Origin: Leclercia sp. 29361
GTDB lineage: Bacteria; Pseudomonadota; Gammaproteobacteria; Enterobacterales; Enterobacteriaceae
Assembly (NCBI RefSeq): GCF_011290365.1
Contig: NZ_CP049786.1
Coordinates: 4,650,001-4,714,000, forward strand
Reading direction: 5' to 3'
Length of the DNA: 64,000 nt
Of the stretch, positions 1-8,215 are shown piece after piece. Both the position numbers and the translations under genes were made by a program. The notes beneath the pieces were generated by a model that was not told the origin of the DNA, did not search any database, and was given only the letters and a program-made list of their open reading frames with translations. How positions within the stretch are numbered: position 1 is the first letter of the stretch; every line of letters starts with the position of its first letter.

Positions 1-943
1 TCAGGGACGCATTCAGCGTCAGGGACGGATAAAAACTCAGTCGCGCAACATCAGAACCCGCCAGCGCAGCACGCAGTCTCATTTCAGCCGACTGCACATC
101 CGGCCTTTTAGCGATAACCTCCAGCGGCAAACGCTGCGCCACTGGCACGCTTTGTTGAAGCTCCAGCGCCTGCCGCTCCGCAGGATATTGCCCTGGGGGG
201 CGGCTGAGTAAAATTGCCAGCGCATTACGCGTCTCATCACGCTGTTGAGATAAATCACGAAGGCTATTTTCACGGCTCAACACCGTCTGCTGCGCCTGCA
301 AATAATCAAGCTGACCCAGGTCGCCCGCCTTCCAGCGGGAGGTCACCGCGACCAGGGTTTCCCTGGCAATAGCCACACTTTGCTGAAGATTACCGATCTG
401 TTGATTCAGGCTTGCTATCTGCCAGTACAGTTGCGCAGTGGTGCCAATAAGCGTTAATGCAGTAGCGTGTAAATCCTGTTCGGATGCTTTTGCCAGCCAC
501 TCGGACTGCTCACGCGTGCGGGCCAGTTTTCCCCACAGATCCAGCTCATAAGAGGCCGAAAGTGAGCTATCGTAGCTTTCCGTTGGGGTTGTGGCGTGAT
601 CCAGATTTTTGCTGTTGCGGGCCGCGCCACTGACAGCAAAATCAGGCGTCAGATTAAGGTTGGATAACCCCGCAGTCAGCCGCGCCTGGCGCAATTTTAT
701 GCCTGCCAGCGCCAAATCGTTATTGCTTTGCAAGGTGGCTACGATCAGCCGCGACATCTGCGGGTCGCCAAAATTATCCCACCAGTGCGGAGAAAATTGC
801 GCAACGCCCTCGCCAGTATCCGGTACCCGCCAGCCGTCTGATATCGACAGCAACGGCTGTTGATAGTCACTTTTCAGCGCCTGACCACAGCCGGTCAAAA
901 TGAGTGCCATCGCCACCAGTGAAAGTACATGTCGTTTTTTCAT
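1..943 (-). CDS. NodT/OprM-family outer membrane efflux lipoprotein (C-terminus off window)
   Basis: Outer membrane channel of a tripartite exporter, the TolC-like exit duct that would pair with the adjacent MacA/MacB-like proteins. The frame is open from an ATG at 943 to the window edge (314 codons). The N-terminus has a lipoprotein signal ending in the lipobox LTGC (Cys about residue 19), followed by alternating helical stretches with the family phrases LYWQIASLN and RPDVQSAEMRLRAA. The ATG overlaps the stop of the MacB-like gene (ATGA), so the two are translationally coupled. Family from motifs is solid; the substrate is inferred from the operon. The C-terminal part lies outside the window, so completeness cannot be judged. 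Confidence 0.85.
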   Translation of the reverse strand, partial: MKKRHVLSLVAMALILTGCGQALKSDYQQPLLSISDGWRVPDTGEGVAQFSPHWWDNFGDPQMSRLIVATLQSNNDLALAGIKLRQARLTAGLSNLNLTPDFAVSGAARNSKNLDHATTPTESYDSSLSASYELDLWGKLARTREQSEWLAKASEQDLHATALTLIGTTAQLYWQIASLNQQIGNLQQSVAIARETLVAVTSRWKAGDLGQLDYLQAQQTVLSRENSLRDLSQQRDETRNALAILLSRPPGQYPAERQALELQQSVPVAQRLPLEVIAKRPDVQSAEMRLRAALAGSDVARLSFYPSLTLNASL

Positions 944-2886
944 TCGCGAGCCAGTGCCTCTGTCGGATGCAGACGTGCAGCATTGCGCGCCGGGAAAAAA
1001 CCAAATCCGAGGCCGATCAACGCGGAGAACCCGCAGGCCAGAAGGATGGGTGGCCAGGTGAAAATCATGGTGAATTCCTGGGTAACCTGAGAAAAAATCA
1101 GCCCCGCGACACCGGATCCAATAATGCCGATCACGCCGCCAAGCGTACAAATCACCATCGCCTCAATCAGAAACTGACGCATTATGTCTGCAGGCCGGGC
1201 ACCGACCGAGAGGCGAATACCAATCTCATGCGTCCTTTCCGTCACCGACACCAGCATAATGTTCATCACGCCCACGCCGCCCACCAGCAGCGAAATACCT
1301 GCAATCGCGGTGATCAGCAGCGTCATGGATTCCGACGCCTTGCGGATCGTCTTCGTCAGTTGATCGTTGGTCATTGTGAAGAAATCTCGCTTGCCGTGTA
1401 CTGAGTCCAGCAGTTGCTCGACGTTCCGCTGTGCGAGCTCTATCGGATAGTCTTCAGCGATGCGCAAGGTGATGGACTGCAACGGCATATCACCCGACAT
1501 ACGCTCCAGCATTGAGGTGTAGGGGATCCATGCACCGGGCTGCTCACCGATATGCTTCGGCCCCTTTTTAGCCGCAACACCGATAACCCGGTAAGGAACG
1601 CCGGAAAGTTGAATAATTTCGCCCACGGACGCCTTTCCATCAGGAAACAGCGTGCTGCTGACGTTCGGATCGATGATGATCACCGGCTCACGTTCGTCCA
1701 GATCGCGGGAGGAAAACGAATTTCCACTTATGAAATTCAGCCCCTGCACGCGAAAGAATCCGTTGCTGACACCGGACAGGGAGACAAGAACCTGCTTCCC
1801 TCCCTCAACCACCACTACCCTTTTACTTACCACCGGCGAAAGGCTGTCGATGTACGCCTGCTTGCTAAGCAGATCCACATCATCCAGAGTCAGCGAACGC
1901 TCAAAATCCGGACGAGGTTTATCCCAACCCTGGCCAGGCCGAATTTCGATGGTGCTGGTGCCGAGCTGACTTATCTGGCTGAGAATGCTTTGCCGCGCCC
2001 CCTCGCCCACGGCCATGGAAGACACCACGGAAGAGATGCCGATAATGATGCCGAGCATAGAAAGAAAGGCGCGGACCCTGTGTCCAAGTAAAGAGCGCCA
2101 CGCCATGCGCACCGCTTCTTTTATACTCTCCCCGACAGGCGTTCGCCCGGTGGCGGCAATCGCCGGTAATCCCTGAGATTTCACCTGGGTCATGACGGAA
2201 TTAATGTGGTCAGCGACAATCTTGCCGTCGTGGATTTCGACAATCCGCTGGCACTGTTCGGCGATACTGCGGTCATGGGTCACGATGATCAGCGTGTGTC
2301 CGGCCTGATGCAGGCCATGCAAAATGGTCATCAGCTCCTGGCCGCTCGTACTGTCGAGCGCGCCAGTCGGCTCATCCGCCAGAATCACCGACGCGCCGTT
2401 CATCAGGGCGCGAGCAATACTGACGCGCTGCTGCTGTCCGCCGGAGAGCTGAGCAGGCCGGTAATGCATACGTTCACCGAGACCCAAACGGGTCAGCAGG
2501 TATTCCGCGCGCGCTTGCCGAGCAGCGGCGGGCATGTCGGTATACAGCGCAGGAATAGTGACGTTTTCACTTGCCGTCAGATAGGGCATCAGATGATATC
2601 GCTGAAAGATAAAACCCAGATACTGACTGCGCAGCTGCGCCAGTTGCTCGCTGCTCGCCACCTGCGCAGGGATACCCATGATGCGCATTTCGCCTTCCGA
2701 CGGTTGATCCAGACAGCCGAGAATATTCATCAAGGTGGATTTACCGGAACCCGATGCGCCGATGATGGCCACCATTTCACCGGCATCCACGCGCAGGGAG
2801 ATATCGTTCAGCACGGTGACCGCCGCGTTGCCCGAACCAAAATGGCGTGAGATATGTGAAAGTTCAATGACCGGGGAATTAGCCAT
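940..2886 (-). CDS. MacB-family ABC transporter ATPase/permease
   Basis: Inner membrane ABC protein of the MacB (type VII) class. It powers release of periplasmic substrates through an adaptor and an outer membrane channel by mechanotransmission rather than transport across the inner membrane. 648 aa, the same length as E. coli MacB. Walker A GASGSGKS at residues 43-50, signature [15 protein letters not shown], Walker [14 protein letters not shown]; first membrane segment near residue 285 ([13 protein letters not shown]), large periplasmic domain, then three membrane segments and the C-terminal end LARE typical of the family. The start chosen is the ATG at 2886, which overlaps the end of the MacA-like gene by 8 bases; an upstream extension to 2928 would run further into that gene. 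Sequence is clearly diverged from housekeeping MacB, so it is probably a paralogue dedicated to this operon. Confidence 0.9.
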   Translation of the reverse strand: MANSPVIELSHISRHFGSGNAAVTVLNDISLRVDAGEMVAIIGASGSGKSTLMNILGCLDQPSEGEMRIMGIPAQVASSEQLAQLRSQYLGFIFQRYHLMPYLTASENVTIPALYTDMPAAARQARAEYLLTRLGLGERMHYRPAQLSGGQQQRVSIARALMNGASVILADEPTGALDSTSGQELMTILHGLHQAGHTLIIVTHDRSIAEQCQRIVEIHDGKIVADHINSVMTQVKSQGLPAIAATGRTPVGESIKEAVRMAWRSLLGHRVRAFLSMLGIIIGISSVVSSMAVGEGARQSILSQISQLGTSTIEIRPGQGWDKPRPDFERSLTLDDVDLLSKQAYIDSLSPVVSKRVVVVEGGKQVLVSLSGVSNGFFRVQGLNFISGNSFSSRDLDEREPVIIIDPNVSSTLFPDGKASVGEIIQLSGVPYRVIGVAAKKGPKHIGEQPGAWIPYTSMLERMSGDMPLQSITLRIAEDYPIELAQRNVEQLLDSVHGKRDFFTMTNDQLTKTIRKASESMTLLITAIAGISLLVGGVGVMNIMLVSVTERTHEIGIRLSVGARPADIMRQFLIEAMVICTLGGVIGIIGSGVAGLIFSQVTQEFTMIFTWPPILLACGFSALIGLGFGFFPARNAARLHPTEALARE

Positions 2887-4069
2887 TTGCCGTCCCTGCC
2901 TCATTTTGCACGATCGCCACATGCTCACCTTCGCTGAGGCCTTCCTTCACTTCAACAAACTGACGATCGTTGATGCCTACCTGGATCAACCGCTTCTCGA
3001 TCGCATCACCTTTTATGACCTGCACATAATAGCTATCGCGCCCTTGCGGCTGGCCAAGCGCCATCATCGGCAGACGCAGCACATTTTTTGCCTGCTCGGT
3101 GACAATAAAGACCTGCGCCGTCATTGACGTGCGCAGTAAATGCTCCGGGTTGGGCACGCTGAAAACACCGTTGTAATAGACGGCAGAAGATTGCTGCGAC
3201 TGAGCACGCGTGTTGTCGTCCTGCAGAGCCTCGTTCGGCGCATCCTGCAGGATACCCATTACGCTTTGGTAGCGACGTTTAGGATCGGCGACAACGTAAA
3301 ACCACAGCGGCTGGCCGGGACGTACTTTCAGAATGTCCGTTTCTGAAATTCGCGTTTGCACGGTCATCGTATCGACATTCGCCAGAACCAGAATGGTCGG
3401 GGCAGTCTGTGAGGAGACGACGGTTTGCCCCTCTTTGGTCACGATGCCCAGAACCTGCCCGTCCACGGGCGCCAGGATCCGCGTATAGCCGAGATTGGCT
3501 TTTGCCGTTTCCAGCGCCATCTGCGCCTGTATGATCTGTGACTGGTTAACCTTAATCTGCGCTTTCTGGGTATCGACCTTGGTTTGCGCATCCTCGAGAT
3601 TACTCTTTGTACCCGAACCGTCGCGATCCATCCGCAACTGGCGTTTCAGCTCAAGTTGATACTGGATAAGCGTGAATTGTGCGGCCTCTTTTTGCGCGAC
3701 CGCGCTGACCAGCGCGGCTTCAGATTTCCGCAGTTCACTCTCTTGTAGGGTCGGGTCGATTTCGGCCAGTAACTGACCTTTGGTGACACGATCGCCAGCG
3801 TTAACATACAGTTTTTTTAACTGACCGTTGACCTGCGCCCCGACATTCACTTGCACAGAAGGTTTGAGGATCCCGGTTGCCAGTACGGTCTTTTCAATAT
3901 CGCCACGCTCAATCACCACGGACGCCTGAGGGGCAGCGGTACTGGACACCCTGACGTACAGAGCTACTGCGCCAGCAACCAGCAGGATAAGCACCAGCGT
4001 CGCCAGTGCATAGAATCCCTTGCGGTGGCGGGTGACCATCAGGAGTATCCGCTTGATTGAGTCGTTCAC
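2879..4069 (-). CDS. MacA-like periplasmic adaptor (membrane fusion protein)
   Basis: Adaptor that links inner membrane ABC protein and outer membrane channel. 396 aa, slightly longer than E. coli MacA. One N-terminal membrane segment at about residues 19-39, a first lipoyl half (NVGAQVNGQLKKLYVNAGD), a long alpha-hairpin rich in Q, A, K and E, a second lipoyl half (LGYTRILAPVDGQVLG) and beta-barrel/membrane-proximal domains. ATG overlaps the stop of the C39 exporter gene by 4 bases (ATGA) and its own end overlaps the MacB-like gene by 8 bases, so all three are coupled. It is the only adaptor in the cluster; whether it serves the MacB-like protein, the C39 exporter, or both is an open question. 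Confidence 0.9.
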   Translation of the reverse strand: MNDSIKRILLMVTRHRKGFYALATLVLILLVAGAVALYVRVSSTAAPQASVVIERGDIEKTVLATGILKPSVQVNVGAQVNGQLKKLYVNAGDRVTKGQLLAEIDPTLQESELRKSEAALVSAVAQKEAAQFTLIQYQLELKRQLRMDRDGSGTKSNLEDAQTKVDTQKAQIKVNQSQIIQAQMALETAKANLGYTRILAPVDGQVLGIVTKEGQTVVSSQTAPTILVLANVDTMTVQTRISETDILKVRPGQPLWFYVVADPKRRYQSVMGILQDAPNEALQDDNTRAQSQQSSAVYYNGVFSVPNPEHLLRTSMTAQVFIVTEQAKNVLRLPMMALGQPQGRDSYYVQVIKGDAIEKRLIQVGINDRQFVEVKEGLSEGEHVAIVQNEAGTANG

Positions 4070-6213
4070 GCCGGTACTCCGTCAGGCACGATAGCGGAGA
4101 TAAACTCCTCCTGCGCCGCGTGTACACGGCCATTTTTCATTGTGAAAACACGGTCAAACAGGGGGAGCGCAGTTTCACTGTGCGTAACAGTGATCAGCGT
4201 TTTTCCGTATTCATGGCAATGGTCAATCAGGGTTCGCATCACCTGCTGCGCAGTCTGTTCATCCAGATTCGCGGTCGGCTCATCCAGCACCATCACCGGG
4301 CAATCGCTATACATCGCACGCGCCAGCATCAGGCGCTGACGCTGACCCAGGGACAGCGCGGGATGGCTTTCGCGGATCAACGCATTTTGTTTCCCTGGCA
4401 GACGGTCAATCACCTCCGTCAAATTCAGCCCGTGCAGTGATTTATCGATGCGCAGCTGCTTTTTCGCATCGTACTCACGATCGAACAACGAGATGTTTTG
4501 CAGCACGCTGGCGTTAAATAAGATGTCCTCCTGACTTTGCAGGAAGAACAGTTTCTGCGCCTGACGGCTGGTGACGGGATGTCCATCCACACGGATTTCG
4601 CCTGCCTGAGGTTCGATCATCCCGGTGATGACTTTCAGTAACGTACTCTTCCCCGCGCCAGACTCACCGACAATAGCCAGTGTTTCCCCCCGGTGAAGCA
4701 TCACTGACACCTGGTCGAGAACCGGTTTACCGGGATCGTAAGCAAACTGCAGGGCACGGTAGTTGAGCTGCTGACTAAAGTGCACGGGCTGCAGTACGGG
4801 GTCGTGACTCTCTTCTTTAACCGGCGGGAACAGATCGGCCGCGCGCGTATCGATCACGTGCAGCTGATTTTTGCGCAGTACCGAAAAGAAAATTTGTGTG
4901 ATGTAAGCCGTGAAAATCTGGCGTACGAAGCTATAGGCAAAGAACTCGCCCAGTGAGATGAGGTTTTCTTTCAGCAGTGGCAACGCCAGCAGCATGAAGA
5001 AGACCATCTCAAGACTGCCGATTAACTGATACAGACTGCTCTTAACCTGCTCATACACTTTCTGTCTCTGGCGGCAGTCAAACAGGGATAACGCATACTG
5101 AGCAAAGACGGTTTGACGATAGCTGTGTAATCCGGCGGATTTCAGCGTGGCGAAACCCTGAATGGTTTCCAGTAAAAAGTCGCTTTGCTCGGCGCTTTTC
5201 ACCTGGATTTGCTGGGTGTAATAGCGGTCACGGAAAATCGCCCATACGCTGACTAACCCCATCAATGTCACACCAATGGCGGAAATGCCTGCAAGCAACG
5301 GACTGATGTAACACATCACCGCCAGCGCAATCACGCCAACCACCCAATCCACGCGCAGGCCATTATCCAGCTCAATTTTTTGGGCTGCCGCTAGTTGCCA
5401 GTTCGAGAAGCGACTGTAGATCTCACCGGGACTGCGCTTTTCGAAGTAAGACAGTGAGTTAGTCAGAAGTCGAGCAAAACCACTTACGCTTTGCATGACC
5501 ACAAAACGTTTGATAACGCGTTCGGTTACGCTGCGGACAATGAAGGCCAGCAGCGTCGAGACGACGAATGCCAGCAGATAATAAAAATACGGAAAGTCTA
5601 TTTTACCGGCGGAAGAAAAAACGTTGTTAATCGCAGAACTGACCATCACCGGCATAATGAATAAGGTCAGCGAGACCAGAAATGCCAGCATCATTAACCG
5701 GTAAATGCCGGGAATGTCTGCCGTCTGCTTCAGGCTCATGCACTCCAGCGCGCGAAAACGCCGCGTACGTTTATCTTTCTCAACGGAGGGAGTAGCGATC
5801 CCGGCTTCCCTGTCGAGCACCAGCGCATAACCGCTGATTTCAGATTTCAGCGCGGCAACAGGTAATAGCTGTTCGCCAATAGCTGGATTCATCACACACA
5901 CGTAGCTCCCCTGGCGATAGGCCAGCAGAACATAATGGCTCGCACCGTAGTGCAGAATGGCGGGTAAAGGGATTTCGGCGAGTTCATGCAGATCGAAAGC
6001 CACCGGACAGGCAGGGATCGCCAGTTCAGAGAGGATGTCGCACATGGTGGAGAGCGCGGTACCGTGGGCAGATGCCGGGAAACTTTCGCGTAGCGTTTCA
6101 AGAGGGGCATTGATGCCCTGGGTTTCCGCCAGCATAGAAATACAGGCCAGCGCACATTCGTTGGTTTCTGCCTGATAAACCATTTTAGGAATAATATTGT
6201 CCATAATCGACAT
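4066..6213 (-). CDS. Peptidase-containing ABC exporter (C39 domain, PCAT type)
   Basis: Inner membrane ABC exporter that in this family cleaves a double-glycine leader and pumps the peptide out of the cytosol. 715 aa: C39 domain at about 1-130, six-helix membrane domain about 165-440, nucleotide-binding domain from about 480. Peptidase residues: Gln14, Cys20 (QAETNECALAC) and His93 (ASHYVLL). The third triad residue, normally Asp in a DP motif, is Asn109 here (MNPAIG), and the usual CG after the nucleophile is CA. Walker A GESGAGKST at 516, signature LSLGQ near 620, Walker B VMVLDEPTANLD, H-loop His near 678. The first ATG is used; a second at codon 4 is equally possible. The gene stands 54 bases after the acyltransferase-like gene and overlaps the adaptor gene. 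Confidence 0.92.
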   Translation of the reverse strand: MSIMDNIIPKMVYQAETNECALACISMLAETQGINAPLETLRESFPASAHGTALSTMCDILSELAIPACPVAFDLHELAEIPLPAILHYGASHYVLLAYRQGSYVCVMNPAIGEQLLPVAALKSEISGYALVLDREAGIATPSVEKDKRTRRFRALECMSLKQTADIPGIYRLMMLAFLVSLTLFIMPVMVSSAINNVFSSAGKIDFPYFYYLLAFVVSTLLAFIVRSVTERVIKRFVVMQSVSGFARLLTNSLSYFEKRSPGEIYSRFSNWQLAAAQKIELDNGLRVDWVVGVIALAVMCYISPLLAGISAIGVTLMGLVSVWAIFRDRYYTQQIQVKSAEQSDFLLETIQGFATLKSAGLHSYRQTVFAQYALSLFDCRQRQKVYEQVKSSLYQLIGSLEMVFFMLLALPLLKENLISLGEFFAYSFVRQIFTAYITQIFFSVLRKNQLHVIDTRAADLFPPVKEESHDPVLQPVHFSQQLNYRALQFAYDPGKPVLDQVSVMLHRGETLAIVGESGAGKSTLLKVITGMIEPQAGEIRVDGHPVTSRQAQKLFFLQSQEDILFNASVLQNISLFDREYDAKKQLRIDKSLHGLNLTEVIDRLPGKQNALIRESHPALSLGQRQRLMLARAMYSDCPVMVLDEPTANLDEQTAQQVMRTLIDHCHEYGKTLITVTHSETALPLFDRVFTMKNGRVHAAQEEFISAIVPDGVPA

Positions 6214-6267
6214 CTCAGAACGCCCTGTTCTCTTTAGTAAAATCTCAGCACTGCTTTTTATTCATAT

Positions 6268-7215
6268 TCAATCATTAATGAAAAACAGCGAGTGTGAATG
6301 CCATAGCATCCAGTCAGTTGAATGATCACGAATGCTTTGTTCGATAATGCGCGGCATTTCATCTTTTAATTTTTTAGCCGAAACAGGCTCATGAATATAA
6401 ATCTTCAAACCTTTATCATAATAAAGATGGTAAAAGACCACCTTGGCTGACATTATTCTCGCCAGACGGATAATACCGCTGTGTAAACTGGCTGCGCGAT
6501 CAAATAGCTGACAGCTTAATTTCTCCGCTTTATCTTTGCTGGCAAACTGCGTAAAGTCCGGGGTAATATCCGGAAATAAAATAATATTCCGCTGGTTATC
6601 CGCCGCGTCCATTACCGAAGCCATCAGGTTTCCGGCGATGTTCTTGTTGCCTTCATGAATTGAACAATAGGTGATATCCAGACCACCCAACTGCCGTTCG
6701 GCCGCCGAATGGGCGTCGGCACTGCGTGACGTAATAACCGTTGCTTTCCCCGGGAAAGCCGAAGCACCGACCATCGTGCTCAGAATGTCCGAAACCATGT
6801 GCAGCGGCGCGAGGATCACTGGCTGGCCTGCACGTTGCAGGGGTTCGACGATAGCATTGAGCTGTGCAGAACAGTCGGCAAGCTCTTGCAATGCCTGTTG
6901 ATTCTGCCCGTACGTCACCGCCTGCACCAGCAGCTGCCGTCGCTGAGTCAGCCAGATGTAGTCAAATTTCTTGTTATCATTCAGCAGGGAGTGTCGGTTA
7001 GACTGCGCAACGATAGCCCGCAATTTCAGATCGCGTGATGTTAGCCCCAGAAAACGGCTGACATGTGAGAAGGCAAAAACGACGCGATAATGCAGGTGCC
7101 GGAATAATAAACAATGTCCCCTGTAGGCAATTACCTTAAGTTTATACAAAAACCACTGACATCTGACAGTGAGGTTTTTCCAAAACATTGCACACCACAG
7201 GGCGAAGAATTTCAT
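6268..7215 (-). CDS. Lipid A acyltransferase-like (LPLAT superfamily) protein
   Basis: 315 aa protein resembling the LpxL/LpxM/HtrB group, which transfers acyl chains from acyl-ACP at the inner membrane. Visible family traits: hydrophobic N-terminus, a histidine motif at LHMVSD (His139, Asp143), an IILFPDITPD stretch near 212-220 where the family usually has DQ, the pattern GIIRLARIMSAKVV, and a C-terminal block with DWMLWHSHS that matches the WLW-H-R ending. The histidine motif is HxxxD rather than the usual HxxxxD/E, so activity is uncertain. ATG overlaps the stop of the thioredoxin-like gene by one base (TAATG), which fixes the start; an extension to 7302 would run inside that gene. Role is inferred: peptide or envelope acylation, or self-protection. 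It is unlikely to be core lipid A synthesis because it sits inside an export operon. Confidence 0.7.
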   Translation of the reverse strand: MKFFALWCAMFWKNLTVRCQWFLYKLKVIAYRGHCLLFRHLHYRVVFAFSHVSRFLGLTSRDLKLRAIVAQSNRHSLLNDNKKFDYIWLTQRRQLLVQAVTYGQNQQALQELADCSAQLNAIVEPLQRAGQPVILAPLHMVSDILSTMVGASAFPGKATVITSRSADAHSAAERQLGGLDITYCSIHEGNKNIAGNLMASVMDAADNQRNIILFPDITPDFTQFASKDKAEKLSCQLFDRAASLHSGIIRLARIMSAKVVFYHLYYDKGLKIYIHEPVSAKKLKDEMPRIIEQSIRDHSTDWMLWHSHSLFFIND

Positions 7216-7889
7216 TATTCCTCCGGAGCCTGTTGTGTTTCTAGCATTGAAATTAATTTGTCGGAGAATGACGGAAAGTCCGTATCCTGAAGCGCAACCC
7301 ATTTCTTCGCCACAATGTATGCCGGAGTGGCATTAACATTATAATATTTGGTAACGCGAGTCATATAATCAAGAAGGTTCTTAACCTTCTCTGATTGGCT
7401 CACTTTGTTATATTCATCGACATCGATTTTATTACCTGCCAGCCACGCAGTGCGTTTTTCCGGATCGCCTAAATCAATCTTTTTCTTGATAACCGCATCA
7501 TAAGCGCTTTGGCGATACGTCTCTTCAATACCCATTACCTGCAAGGTGGCAAAGACCGGTGCAAAGCGCGCTAACCCATTTTGGGTATCGAGGCTGTAAT
7601 GAAGGCGTACCAGCTTCGTGCCCGCTGGCATACGTTTTTCCAGCGCATCCACATTCTTTTCATTGCGTTCGCAAAAATGGCAACCATAAGAGAAGATTTC
7701 AATAATATCCTCCCCGGCGCCGATCGGGCTCGCGTCGACCTCTTTCGCTGACAGTGACACCAGTGATTTCTGACCGGAATCATTTTTTTGATTTAATACA
7801 AAGTTTTGAAACCAGGCAGTGGTGATCAGTGCTGAAATAACCGCGACAAAAACAGTATAAATCAGAATGGGAAGGATTCTTTTTTTCAT
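7215..7889 (-). CDS. Membrane-anchored DsbA-like thiol:disulfide oxidoreductase
   Basis: 224 aa. An N-terminal membrane segment at about residues 5-25 would hold the protein on the periplasmic face. The thioredoxin fold carries the redox motif CHFC at 70-73 (E. coli DsbA has CPHC) in the phrase IFSYGCHFCERNE, a helical insert, and the cis-proline loop ATPAYIV near 187-193. The family makes or shuffles disulfides in exported proteins. The neighbouring precursor peptide has exactly four cysteines, so it is the obvious client (inference). The gene is 131 bases downstream of the peptide gene and coupled to the acyltransferase-like gene by a one-base overlap. Confidence 0.85.
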   Translation of the reverse strand: MKKRILPILIYTVFVAVISALITTAWFQNFVLNQKNDSGQKSLVSLSAKEVDASPIGAGEDIIEIFSYGCHFCERNEKNVDALEKRMPAGTKLVRLHYSLDTQNGLARFAPVFATLQVMGIEETYRQSAYDAVIKKKIDLGDPEKRTAWLAGNKIDVDEYNKVSQSEKVKNLLDYMTRVTKYYNVNATPAYIVAKKWVALQDTDFPSFSDKLISMLETQQAPEE

Positions 7890-7944
7890 AGGAAGTTTTT
7901 CGCTCTGAAAACAATATTACGATTCACTCACTGAAATGAGTAAA

Positions 7945-7973
7945 CAGGCGTTGCACAACGATACAACGCCCTG
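7945..7973 (-). terminator. Hairpin between peptide gene and downstream export genes
   Basis: Inverted repeat with arms GGCGTTG and CAACGCC separated by about ten bases, followed on the minus strand by a short T-rich run (TGTTTACT). It lies in the 131-base gap after the peptide gene. Such leaky hairpins commonly let a precursor gene be expressed well above its processing genes. The weak T tract makes partial termination or mRNA stabilisation the better guess. Confidence 0.45.
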
Positions 7974-8020
7974 ACAGAATAAATGTGACTTACTCTGCCT
8001 TAATTAAAAACGGATACTTC

Positions 8021-8215
8021 TTAGTTTGCATTACCGCAATCAGCCAGCACAGCCGGGGTATAGGTCTTAGACTCGACGCCATTTTTATCAGTACAGGTTT
8101 TAACGGCGAAGCAAGCAGTCTGATTGTTTACTAAAGCGGAGGTGTAGGTATCAACACAAGTTTGAGAAGTACCGCCAACGATTGAACGTGCTTCTGTCAT
8201 GGTCATCTTTTTCAT
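8021..8215 (-). CDS. Double-glycine leader peptide precursor, four cysteines (microcin-like)
   Basis: 64 aa precursor. The first 15 residues, MKKMTMTEARSIVGG, form a GG leader with Glu at -8, hydrophobic residues at -4 and -12 and GG at -2/-1. Length and pattern match the colicin V leader (15 residues, T and E in the same places). Cleavage would leave a 49-residue peptide beginning TSQTCVD with cysteines at mature positions 5, 20, 26 and 45, enough for two disulfides, and a polar Thr/Ser/Asn-rich body without a long hydrophobic helix. A good ribosome binding site, AAGGAT, precedes the ATG. It is the first gene of the export operon. Family name not assigned with confidence; it may belong to small enterobacterial GG-motif proteins grouped as DUF4762 (memory, unverified). 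Function (bacteriocin, signal or other) is unknown. Confidence 0.8.
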   Translation of the reverse strand: MKKMTMTEARSIVGGTSQTCVDTYTSALVNNQTACFAVKTCTDKNGVESKTYTPAVLADCGNAN

